Shown: positions 24,949 through 32,452 of the stretch, in pieces | How the letters are laid out: every line of letters starts with the position of its first letter | Position numbering within the stretch: position 1 is the first letter of the stretch | Origin: MPNO01 sp965205995 | GTDB lineage: Bacteria; Pseudomonadota; Alphaproteobacteria; MPNO01 | Assembly (NCBI GenBank): GCA_965205995.1 | Contig: OZ242200.1 | Coordinates: 3,534,001 to 3,598,000, forward strand | Reading direction: 5' to 3' | Length of the DNA stretch: 64,000 nt | Program-made: the position numbers and the translations under genes | Notes under the pieces: model-generated | Told to the model about the DNA's origin: nothing | Databases searched by the model: none | The model's input: only the letters and a program-made list of their open reading frames with translations

Positions 24949-25400
24949 TCGCCGGCCTCCGAGGGGCCGCGCCATCGGCCCGATTTCTTCAGCGCGTCGG
25001 CGACTTCCTTCGGCATGTAGGTCTCGTCATGCTTGGCGAGGACCTCGTCGGCGCGAAACCGCCCGTCGGCGTCGAGCCGTCCCTCGGCGACGACCCCCTG
25101 GCCCTCGCGAAAGAGGTCGGGGAGGATACCCGAATAGGCGATTTCGATGGTGTTCGCCGTGTCGGTCACCCGGAACCCGAATGTCTTGCCGTCGGTGTCG
25201 CGCACTAACGAATCCCTGACCACGATCCCGCCGATGCGAAACCGGCGGTCGGGCGGGGGCTTGTTCTCCGCGACATCGCTCGGGCTGTAGAAATAGACGA
25301 TGCTGTCCTCGAACGCGCTGAGGACGAGGGCGGCGGCGGCGCCGAGCGTCACCATGCCGCAGAGGAGGAAGGCCAGCCGGCGCCGTTTACGCCGGACCAT
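24945..25400 (-). CDS. ccmE: Haem chaperone CcmE
   Basis: 151 residues. An N-terminal anchor helix (residues 9-29) is followed by the OB-fold periplasmic domain. The covalent haem site LAKHDETYMP gives His124 as the haem-binding residue, with Tyr128 as the likely axial ligand. FRIGGIVVRDSLVRD and the YSGILPDLFREGQGVV stretch are typical. The start overlaps the end of ccmD by 14 bases. Confidence 0.95.
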   Translation of the reverse strand: MVRRKRRRLAFLLCGMVTLGAAAALVLSAFEDSIVYFYSPSDVAENKPPPDRRFRIGGIVVRDSLVRDTDGKTFGFRVTDTANTIEIAYSGILPDLFREGQGVVAEGRLDADGRFRADEVLAKHDETYMPKEVADALKKSGRWRGPSEAGE

Positions 25401-25599
25401 CGGTGCCGCGACCCGGCGCTCCGCGCCCCCGCCTGCCGCGGCCGCCCTCCTCCAGCGCCGCGACCTCGCGCTGCAGCGCCCGCAGGCTGCGCGTGCTCTG
25501 GACGGCGAGCCCGCCGATCACGAGCAGGGCGATCGCATAGGCCGGCCACACGAAACCCGCATAACCGCCCATCGCGAGGAATTTGTAGATCTCAGCCAT
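25387..25599 (-). CDS. ccmD: Cytochrome c maturation protein CcmD
   Basis: 70 residues from the ATG at 25599, a small single-span membrane protein. The start MAEIYKFLAMGGYAGFVWPA is characteristic: CcmD members begin with a short polar segment, then GGYAxFVWPAY before the helix. It is followed by a charged cytoplasmic tail (LRALQREVAALEEGG). CcmD helps release holo-CcmE from the CcmABC complex. Position between ccmC and ccmE supports the call. Confidence 0.9.
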   Translation of the reverse strand: MAEIYKFLAMGGYAGFVWPAYAIALLVIGGLAVQSTRSLRALQREVAALEEGGRGRRGRGAPGRGTDGPA

Positions 25600-25644
25600 G
25601 CTCCGCGACATCCGCATCGGCGACGCGCACATACGCCGATGCTT

Positions 25645-26412
25645 CTATGACAAGCTCCCGCTGCTGTCCATTGCGTCCGCGAGCGGAGCGTGCGCCCGGG
25701 CGTGGCGCAGCGCGCGCAAGCGCCTGGCGAGCAGCGCCGCGCGGATGCGTATGAACAGGAGCGTCGCGAACAGGCACATGAAGCCAGCCGCCATCAGGAG
25801 AAGCGGGATCAGCATCGACACATGGATCGACGGCGCGCCGAATTTGGTCACGCTGGCGGGTTGGTGCAGCGTGTTCCACCAATCCACCGAGAACTTGATG
25901 ACCGGCAGGTTGACCGCACCGACCAGCGCCAGAATCGCCGACGACCGGTCGCCGCGGGTGGTGCTGTCGAACGCGTTGGCGAGCGCGATATAGCCGAGAT
26001 AGAGGAACAGCAGGATCAGCACCGATGTCAGCCGCGCATCCCACGCCCACCAGCGCCCCCACATCGGCTTGCCCCACAGCATCCCGGTGGCGAGGCAGAC
26101 GATCGTGAAGCAGGCGCCGATCGGCGCCGCGCTGTGGGCGATCACATGCGCAAGCGGGTGGCGCCAGACCAGCCCGGCGGCGGCGCATAGCGCCATCGCC
26201 GCATAGCAGAACAGCGCCATCCACGCCGACGGGACGTGGATATACATGATCCGGACGGTATCGCCCTGCTGGTAATCGGGCGGCGAGAACCCGAACCCGA
26301 GCACCAGCCCCGCGCCGATAAGCAGCGCCGCCCCCCAACCGGTCCAGGGCTGGACGCGATCGGCGAGGCGCAGGAACCGCGCCGGACTGGCAAACCCGTG
26401 CAGGCGTGACAC
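25645..26412 (-). CDS. ccmC: Haem exporter protein CcmC
   Basis: 255 residues with six membrane spans. The tryptophan-rich haem motif is present (MWGRWWAWDARLTSVLILL), and YIHVPSAWMALFCY marks the family. It binds haem and CcmE on the periplasmic side of the CcmABC(D) complex. The gene is 45 bases upstream of ccmD; it is separated from ccmB by 108 bases that show no gene. Confidence 0.95.
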   Translation of the reverse strand: MSRLHGFASPARFLRLADRVQPWTGWGAALLIGAGLVLGFGFSPPDYQQGDTVRIMYIHVPSAWMALFCYAAMALCAAAGLVWRHPLAHVIAHSAAPIGACFTIVCLATGMLWGKPMWGRWWAWDARLTSVLILLFLYLGYIALANAFDSTTRGDRSSAILALVGAVNLPVIKFSVDWWNTLHQPASVTKFGAPSIHVSMLIPLLLMAAGFMCLFATLLFIRIRAALLARRLRALRHARAHAPLADAMDSSGSLS

Positions 26413-26520
26413 GTGAACTCTTCCGCTACTCTGGCGAGTTACGACTATACGGCAATAGCGATCCCCTCCGGCACGCTCAATGCGGGTTTTCGAAGCGCGC
26501 CGGGGCAGGCATCCGCATCG

Positions 26521-27186
26521 TCATTCGAGGGACTGCCTGACCGCGGCCGCGGCGGCCCAGGGGCACAGCACCGAGGCGGCGAGGGACATGGCGGCCAGCA
26601 CCATCAGATGCTGCCGGATGGGCAGCCCGGCGATCGCCGCGTCGACCGCGGCGGCGCCGAATATCAGCACCGGGACAAGCAGCGGCAGAACCAGGACGGA
26701 GAGCAGCACCCCGCCCCGCCTCGCCCCCAGCGTCAGCGCCGCGCCGAGGCCGCCGATCAGGCTGACCGCCGGCGTCCCGAGCGCCATCGCCGCGACCAGC
26801 GCGGCGTAGCCGCCGGTGCCGAGATCGAGCAGGGCCGCCAGCAGCGGGCTGGCGACGATCAACGGGATACAGGTGGTGAGCCAGTGCGCCAGCATCTTGG
26901 CCCCGACGACCAGCGAGAGCGCGAGCGGAGACAGCGCCAGCACTTCGAAACTGCCGTCCTCGTAATCGCCGAGGAAAAGGCGCTCCAGCGAGAGCATCGC
27001 CGCGAGCAGCGCGGCGACCCAGAGCACGCCGGCGGCGATGCGGGCGAGCAGATTGGCCTCGGGCCCGACACCGAACGGAAACAGAATCGTGGCGAGGACG
27101 AAGAACATCACGGCGGTCGCGGCCTCGCCGGGCTCGCGGATCGCGAGCCTGATCTCACGGCCGAGGGCGGCGGCGAACGGGTTCAT
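26521..27186 (-). CDS. ccmB: Haem exporter ABC permease CcmB
   Basis: 221 residues, six membrane spans. The N-terminus LGREIRLAIREPGEAATAVM then FFVLATILFPFGVGPE is typical of CcmB, as are LFLGDYEDGSFEVLALSPL and the central GTPAVSLIGGLGAALTLG. It is the membrane partner of the CcmA ATPase. It overlaps the ccmA stop by 4 bases. Confidence 0.95.
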   Translation of the reverse strand: MNPFAAALGREIRLAIREPGEAATAVMFFVLATILFPFGVGPEANLLARIAAGVLWVAALLAAMLSLERLFLGDYEDGSFEVLALSPLALSLVVGAKMLAHWLTTCIPLIVASPLLAALLDLGTGGYAALVAAMALGTPAVSLIGGLGAALTLGARRGGVLLSVLVLPLLVPVLIFGAAAVDAAIAGLPIRQHLMVLAAMSLAASVLCPWAAAAAVRQSLE

Positions 27187-27842
27187 GGCTCGACCGCCGG
27201 AACGACGTTATAGCGGCCGACATCGAGATCCCTGGCGCCGGCGAGATCGAGCGCGGTGTTGGTCGAAACCACGCAGGAACCGCCTCCCGCGCAATGCTCC
27301 CGGATCGCCGCCCGCACCGCGGCGACGCCGTCGGCATCGAGCGCGACCGTCGGTTCGTCGAGCAGCCAGAGCGGGGCCGCCGATACCGCGATGCGCGCCA
27401 GAGCGAGCCGTCGTCGCTGGCCGGCGGACAGGAACCGGGAGGGAAGATCGGCAAGCGCCGCCAGGCCGAACCGTTCGAGCGCCGGTTCGATTTCGCCCCG
27501 GCCCGGGCGGAGGGCCGCCCAGAAACGCAAATTCTCGGCCACCGTGAGCGCCAGCTTCACCGCGTCGAGATGACCCACGAAATGAAGCCGCGCCGCATGC
27601 GCGTCGCGGTCTTCCGCGATGTCGGCGCCCTGCCATTCGATCGCGCCGGAAACCGGCGGGAGGAGCCCGGCCATGATCCGCAACAGGCTCGACTTGCCGC
27701 TGCCGTTGGGGCCGGTCAGCACCAGGGTTTCGCCGGGAGCGAGCGCGAAGTCGAGCCCGGAGAACACCCAGCGGTCGCCGCGAATGCAGGCCAGCGCGCG
27801 GCCCGAGAACATCATCGCCGGATCGGAGCCCGCGCGGTTCAA
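27183..27842 (-). CDS. ccmA: Haem exporter ATP-binding protein CcmA
   Basis: 219 residues, a compact ABC ATPase. Walker A is GPNGSGKSSLL (about residues 39-49), the signature loop is FLSAGQRRRLALARI, and Walker B is LWLLDEPTVALD. It drives release of holo-CcmE. It is the first ccm gene and begins 17 bases after the creatininase-family gene, with no obvious promoter between, so ccm may partly depend on transcription from the catabolic genes upstream. Confidence 0.95.
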   Translation of the reverse strand: MNRAGSDPAMMFSGRALACIRGDRWVFSGLDFALAPGETLVLTGPNGSGKSSLLRIMAGLLPPVSGAIEWQGADIAEDRDAHAARLHFVGHLDAVKLALTVAENLRFWAALRPGRGEIEPALERFGLAALADLPSRFLSAGQRRRLALARIAVSAAPLWLLDEPTVALDADGVAAVRAAIREHCAGGGSCVVSTNTALDLAGARDLDVGRYNVVPAVEP

Positions 27843-27859
27843 CGCGAAGCGGACATGCT

Positions 27860-28639
27860 CTAGCGCCGTTCCTCGTAGGACGGGCGCAGGTTTTCGATCA
27901 TCGCCACCAGCCCCTGGAGCGCTGCGTCGATGAAGGCCGTCCCCTGCTCGGCGCTCGCCACATGCGGGTTGCCGAAAATCGACGCGTGGTTGGTCTCGGG
28001 GCTGGGGCGCCGGCGATAGGTGCGCGACGGCTCGACCCTGGCGACCAGATCCCAGCCGACGAGGGGTGTGTAGACCCCTTCGATGCGGTCCATCTTGACC
28101 AGATCGGGCCGCGTCGCGAGCTGGAACGAGGTCTCGAACTCCCCGCCATGGCCCATCCCGCCGATTTCCGAATTGCGCCGCGCATCGATTTCGGCCGCGC
28201 CGGGCTCCCAGTAGCTCACCGCCGTCACCTGGAAGTCGTAGGACGCGTCCAGATCGTCGACCAGGCGGCGCGCGACGGCATCGTTCGATGTGCCGTTCGG
28301 CCGGTTGCCGTTGAGGATGAGGAGGTCCTGGAAGCCCTGCCTGATCAGCGCCGCGCCGACTTCGTAGACCAGCTCCTGATAGGTCGGGATGGACAGCGAT
28401 ATCGTCCCCGGGAAATGCTCGAAGGTCTTGGACACCGCGTAGGGCAAGGCGGGCGCGACCACCGCGCAGACCCGTTCGGCGAGGCGGACGGCCATGTGAT
28501 CGGCCTGGTGGGTGTCGGTGTCGCAGGGCATGTGCGGCCCGTGCGATTCGGTGGCGCCGGTGGGCAGGATGACCAGCGTCTTCGCCTCGATCGCCGCGCG
28601 CACCTCGTCATAGGTCATATGGGCGATGCGGACGTCCAT
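27860..28639 (-). CDS. Creatininase-family amidohydrolase with altered metal site
   Basis: 259 residues. The family N-terminal metal motif is present: PTGATESHGPHMPCDTDTH with Glu31, His33 and Asp42. The second metal motif, normally NGHxxN around residue 110, reads NGNRPNGTSN, so the usual His is Asn112 and the Glu/Gly position is Pro114. The fold should hold but metal binding is probably changed. Creatininases hydrolyse cyclic or linear amides (creatinine, formamides, mycofactocin peptide). The start overlaps the molybdenum hydroxylase stop by one base (TGATG), so the product probably acts on what that enzyme makes. Confidence 0.85.
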   Translation of the reverse strand: MDVRIAHMTYDEVRAAIEAKTLVILPTGATESHGPHMPCDTDTHQADHMAVRLAERVCAVVAPALPYAVSKTFEHFPGTISLSIPTYQELVYEVGAALIRQGFQDLLILNGNRPNGTSNDAVARRLVDDLDASYDFQVTAVSYWEPGAAEIDARRNSEIGGMGHGGEFETSFQLATRPDLVKMDRIEGVYTPLVGWDLVARVEPSRTYRRRPSPETNHASIFGNPHVASAEQGTAFIDAALQGLVAMIENLRPSYEERR

Positions 28640-31038
28640 CAGCGCGCTTGCGCCTCCGACAGCAGGCGGTGGATCATGTCGGGAGACATCGGCGATTCGC
28701 GCACCGGCGCGATGCCGAGCGGCGCCAACGCGTCTTCCATCGCCGAGGCCACGACCTGGGAGACCGGGATCGTGCCGGCCTCGCCCACCCCCTTGATGCC
28801 GAGCGGGTTCAGCGGCGACGGCGTTTCCATGTGGAGGATCTCGGCGTCCGGAACCTCGGTCGCGTAGGGCATCAGGAAATCCATGAAATTGGCGGCGAGC
28901 GGGATGCCGTTCTCGTCGAACGCGCAGCGCTCGTAGAACGCCCCGCCGATCCCCTGGCCGATGCCGCCCATCACCTGCCCCTCGACGATCATCGGGTTGA
29001 TCATGTTGCCGCAGTCGTGGATGCAGAGATAGCGCCTGATCTCCATCGAGCAGATGTCGGGAAAGAACTCGACGATCGCGGCATGGACCCCGTAGGCCCA
29101 GGTCGCATGCGGCGGGCTGAAATAGTCGGTCTCCTCGAGCCCCGGCGACTGCCCTTCGGCGAGCGGCGGGCCGTCATGGGTCGAGGCCGGGGCGAACTGC
29201 GTCGCGGTCTGGGATGCCTCGTTGAAGGCGTAGCGCAGCGGGTTCGAGGCGGTGGCGATCTCGGCGAGGGAGACCGAACGGTTGCCGTCGACGATCCAGG
29301 CGCGGCCGTCGCGGAGCTCGATCGAGTCCTCGTCGGTCTCCAGCATGTTGGCGGCGGCTCGCACGATCCGGGTGCGCACCCTGACGGCCGCCTTGTGGAT
29401 GGCGTTGCCGCTCACCACCGCGGCGCGGCTGGCGAATGTCGCCACCCCCCATTCATGCGCCTGGGTATCGCCCTCGACGAAGATCACGTCCTTGACGTCG
29501 CAGCCGACCTGGTCGGCCGCGATCTGGGCGAACACGGTCTCGTGGCCCTGGCCCTGGCTGGTGAGGCCGGTGGTGACATAGACCTTGCCGGTGATCGGGT
29601 GGATCTTGACGTGGCCGCCCTCATAGGGGCCGAGCCCGGTCCCCTCGACATAGAAGCCGATCCCGAAGCCGAGATAGCGCCCCTCGGCGCGGGCCTCCTC
29701 CTGCTCCCTGCGGAACGCCGCCAGGTCGACGGTCCCGGTGATCAGGTCGAGCGCCTTCTCGTACTCGCCCGAATCGTAGTTGACCGCGAGCCCGTCGGCG
29801 AAGAGCAGCCCCGCCCGCTCGTAGGGGAACTCGTCCGGACCGATGAAGTTGCGCCTGCGGATCTCGATCCGGTCGATGCCGAGCTCGTCGGCGAGCTGGT
29901 CGAGAGCGCGCTCGATCGCGAAACAGGCCTGCGGCCGGCCGCAGCCGCGATAGGGCGTGACCTGGACGCAGGGCGTGTAGACCAGGGTCATCTCGACCCA
30001 GATGTCGGGAATCCGGTAGGGGCCGGCGATCGAGGTCGACGCCACCTGGGCGATCGCGATGCCATAGGGGATGAAGGCCCCGGTGTCGTGGATGAACGAG
30101 TCGCGCAAGCCGAGGACCGTCCCGTCCTTTTTCGCCGCCAGGGCGATCTCGTGGATCTGGGCGCGCTCCTGGCTCGCGCCGATGAAGTTCTCCACCCGGT
30201 CCTCGATATACTTCACCGGCCGGTCGAGCTGCATCGCAGCAAAGGGGACGAGGATCTCGTCCGGGTGGAACATCATGATCTTCTGGCCGAACCCGCCGCC
30301 GACATTGGGGGCGATGACGCGGATCCTGTCCTCGTCGATGTCGAACAGAGAGGCGAGCCCGCCGCGCACCGAGATCGTCGCCTGGGTCGAATCCCAGACC
30401 GTGAGCTCGCCCGACACCCCGTCCCAGCGGGCGGCGACCGCGCGGCACTCCATCGGCGCCGCGGTCGAGCGTTCGAGCCGGACGCGCAGCTTGGTGGTGT
30501 GCTCGGCCGCGGCGAAAGCGGCCTCGGCGTCGCCGCTCTCCTGGATGAAATGGGCGGCGATGTTATTGGGGATGTCGTCATGGACCAGCGGCGCGGCGTC
30601 GGCGATCGCCTTCTCCAGATCTAGCTCGACCGGGAGTTGTTCGTACTCGACCTCGATCGTCGCGCAGGCATCCTCGGCGGCATACCGGTCGACGGCGACC
30701 ACCATCGCGATGCACTGGCCGGCATAGAACACATCGCCGCGGGCGAGCGGGCGCTGGGTCTTGCCGCCCGACGCGATGCAGGGATGCGGGATCAGCATCG
30801 GCAGCTCGACATCGAGCGCGCCGATAGTCTCGGCGGTGTAGACGGCGACGACATCGGGCAGCGCCTCCGCCGACGATATGTCGATCGAGCGGATTTTCGC
30901 CCGCGCATGCGCGCTCCGGACGAACGCCGCGTGCAGGGCGCCGGGGAGCGAGATGTCGTCGATGAAGGCCCCCTCGCCCCTGAGCAGGCCGGGGTCGGCG
31001 TTGCGCTGGACCGGCTCGCCGAACTGCCGTGTCGACAT
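28639..31038 (-). CDS. Molybdenum hydroxylase large subunit (xanthine dehydrogenase/CoxL family)
   Basis: 799 residues. N-terminal GEPVQRNADPGLLRGEGAFI is followed by the molybdopterin-cytosine-dinucleotide domains: NVGGGFGQKIMMF, the active-site loop TPYRGCGRPQACFAIERALD, SQGQGHETVFAQI, and GIKGVGEAGTIP, which holds the catalytic glutamate. The loop is of the form II type (YRGCGR), not the AYxCSFR of true CO dehydrogenase, so CO oxidation is unlikely. It probably hydroxylates an N-heterocycle or aldehyde. It forms an L-M-S complex with the two genes upstream, starting 10 bases after the iron-sulfur gene. Confidence 0.92.
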   Translation of the reverse strand: MSTRQFGEPVQRNADPGLLRGEGAFIDDISLPGALHAAFVRSAHARAKIRSIDISSAEALPDVVAVYTAETIGALDVELPMLIPHPCIASGGKTQRPLARGDVFYAGQCIAMVVAVDRYAAEDACATIEVEYEQLPVELDLEKAIADAAPLVHDDIPNNIAAHFIQESGDAEAAFAAAEHTTKLRVRLERSTAAPMECRAVAARWDGVSGELTVWDSTQATISVRGGLASLFDIDEDRIRVIAPNVGGGFGQKIMMFHPDEILVPFAAMQLDRPVKYIEDRVENFIGASQERAQIHEIALAAKKDGTVLGLRDSFIHDTGAFIPYGIAIAQVASTSIAGPYRIPDIWVEMTLVYTPCVQVTPYRGCGRPQACFAIERALDQLADELGIDRIEIRRRNFIGPDEFPYERAGLLFADGLAVNYDSGEYEKALDLITGTVDLAAFRREQEEARAEGRYLGFGIGFYVEGTGLGPYEGGHVKIHPITGKVYVTTGLTSQGQGHETVFAQIAADQVGCDVKDVIFVEGDTQAHEWGVATFASRAAVVSGNAIHKAAVRVRTRIVRAAANMLETDEDSIELRDGRAWIVDGNRSVSLAEIATASNPLRYAFNEASQTATQFAPASTHDGPPLAEGQSPGLEETDYFSPPHATWAYGVHAAIVEFFPDICSMEIRRYLCIHDCGNMINPMIVEGQVMGGIGQGIGGAFYERCAFDENGIPLAANFMDFLMPYATEVPDAEILHMETPSPLNPLGIKGVGEAGTIPVSQVVASAMEDALAPLGIAPVRESPMSPDMIHRLLSEAQAR

Positions 31039-31048
31039 TCGCTTCTCC

Positions 31049-31585
31049 TCAGCCCGCTTCCGGGTTCATCAGCTCGACGCTGCGGCGGAACGCGGTGACG
31101 ATGTTCCGATAGCCGGTGCAGCGGCAGAGATTGCCCGACAGCATTTCGCGGATCGCCCGGTCCGAGAGGTCGGGCTCCGGCGTTTCCTCGAGATAGCTCA
31201 GCATCGACATCACGAAGCCGGGGGTGCAGTAGCCGCATTGCAGCCCGTGGCACTCCATCATCGCCTGCTGGATCGGGTGCAGCGTCCCGTCCGGTGCGGC
31301 AACGCCCTCGATGGTGCGGATCTCGGCGCCGTCCGCCTGGACCGCGAAAGCGAGGCAGGACCGCCCGGCGCGGCCGTCGATCATCACCGTGCAGCACCCG
31401 CACACCCCGTGCTCGCAGCCGACATGGGTGCCGGTCAGGCGGAGCTCGTGGCGGATGAAGTCGCTCAGCAGCATGCGCGGGCTGATCTCGCGGGTGACGG
31501 TCTCGCCGTTGACGGTAAGCGTCACCGGGATCCTGGGATCGGAAGAGGAGACGGGGATCGGTTTCTTCAGCACGGTCCTGGCCAT
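31049..31585 (-). CDS. Molybdenum hydroxylase small subunit ([2Fe-2S], CoxS-like)
   Basis: 178 residues. The plant-type cluster CEHGVCGCCTVMIDGRAGRSC and the C-terminal four-helix cluster CGYCTPGF with NLCRCTGYRNI are complete. It passes electrons from the molybdenum centre to FAD. It lies 3 bases from coxM-like and 10 from coxL-like, in the order M-S-L typical of the aerobic CO dehydrogenase/xanthine oxidase family. Confidence 0.94.
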   Translation of the reverse strand: MARTVLKKPIPVSSSDPRIPVTLTVNGETVTREISPRMLLSDFIRHELRLTGTHVGCEHGVCGCCTVMIDGRAGRSCLAFAVQADGAEIRTIEGVAAPDGTLHPIQQAMMECHGLQCGYCTPGFVMSMLSYLEETPEPDLSDRAIREMLSGNLCRCTGYRNIVTAFRRSVELMNPEAG

Positions 31586-31588
31586 GGT

Positions 31589-32452
31589 CTAGCGTCCCGC
31601 CCGCCTTGAGGCCGTGGCGGCGGTCCGCCGCACCAGGGCCGCCAGCAGGTCCCGGCGATAGGCCACGCTCGCCTGCATGTCGGCAGCCGCGGTCACGTAG
31701 TCCTTGGCCGCCTCGCCGGCTTCCCCGCGCGCGGCTTCGTCGACGGCGCGGCCGCTGAGCGCGTCCTCGGCGGCGGCGAGACGAACCGGCTTCGCGCCGA
31801 TGCCGCAGGCCGCGATCCGCGCCTCGCGGCAGAGGCCGTCTTCGAGGGTGAGCAAGGTGCAGACGCCGGCAAGGGCATAGTCGCCCCGGCGCCTGGCGAA
31901 CTCCTCGAACGCATACCCGGTCGCCGGCGGCAAAGCGGGGATGCGGATCTCGGTCAGGATTTCGGTCTGGGCGAGGACGGTGGTCATGTGGAACTCGAAC
32001 AGGTCTTCGGCCGCGATATCGCGGCTGCCGTTCGGGCCCTGAACGGACACCGCGCCGCCGGTCGCGACCAGGAGGCAGGGGAGCTCGGCCGCGGCATCGG
32101 CATGGGCGATGCTGCCTCCGACGGTCCCCCGGTTGCGGATCGCGATATGGGCGACGTTGTCGAGAACCTCGCCGATCAGCGGGTTGGCCGCGTTGGCTCC
32201 TGCGTGGGTCTCCAGCTCGCGGTGCCGCGTCATCGCGCCGACGCGGATGGTCCCGCCCTCCATTGCGATCCCCTTGAGCGCCGCGATCTTGCGCAGATCG
32301 ACCAGCCGGCCGGGGGTCGAAAGGCGGAAATTCATCGTCGGGATCAGGCTTTGCCCGCCGGCGAGCGGGCGCGCGGTCTCATCGGCGGAGAGCGCCGCCA
32401 CCGCCGCCTCGACGGTCTCGGGCGCGACGTAGTCGAACAGCGCGGGCTTCAC
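31589..32452 (-). CDS. Molybdenum hydroxylase FAD subunit (CoxM-like)
   Basis: 287 residues from the GTG at 32452, which overlaps the hyuB stop (GTGA); an earlier start at 32482 is inside hyuB. FAD-binding motifs are LAGGQSLIPTMNFRLSTPG near residue 40 and GTVGGSIAHADAAAELP near residue 110, as in the VAO-type FAD domain of this family. The coupling to hyuB ties the oxidation step to the hydantoinase in one message. Confidence 0.93.
   Translation of the reverse strand: MKPALFDYVAPETVEAAVAALSADETARPLAGGQSLIPTMNFRLSTPGRLVDLRKIAALKGIAMEGGTIRVGAMTRHRELETHAGANAANPLIGEVLDNVAHIAIRNRGTVGGSIAHADAAAELPCLLVATGGAVSVQGPNGSRDIAAEDLFEFHMTTVLAQTEILTEIRIPALPPATGYAFEEFARRRGDYALAGVCTLLTLEDGLCREARIAACGIGAKPVRLAAAEDALSGRAVDEAARGEAGEAAKDYVTAAADMQASVAYRRDLLAALVRRTAATASRRAGR

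Noticed and set aside
28639..32452. Annotation as aerobic CO dehydrogenase
   Set aside because: The active-site loop lacks the CSFR motif and no accessory cox genes are nearby.
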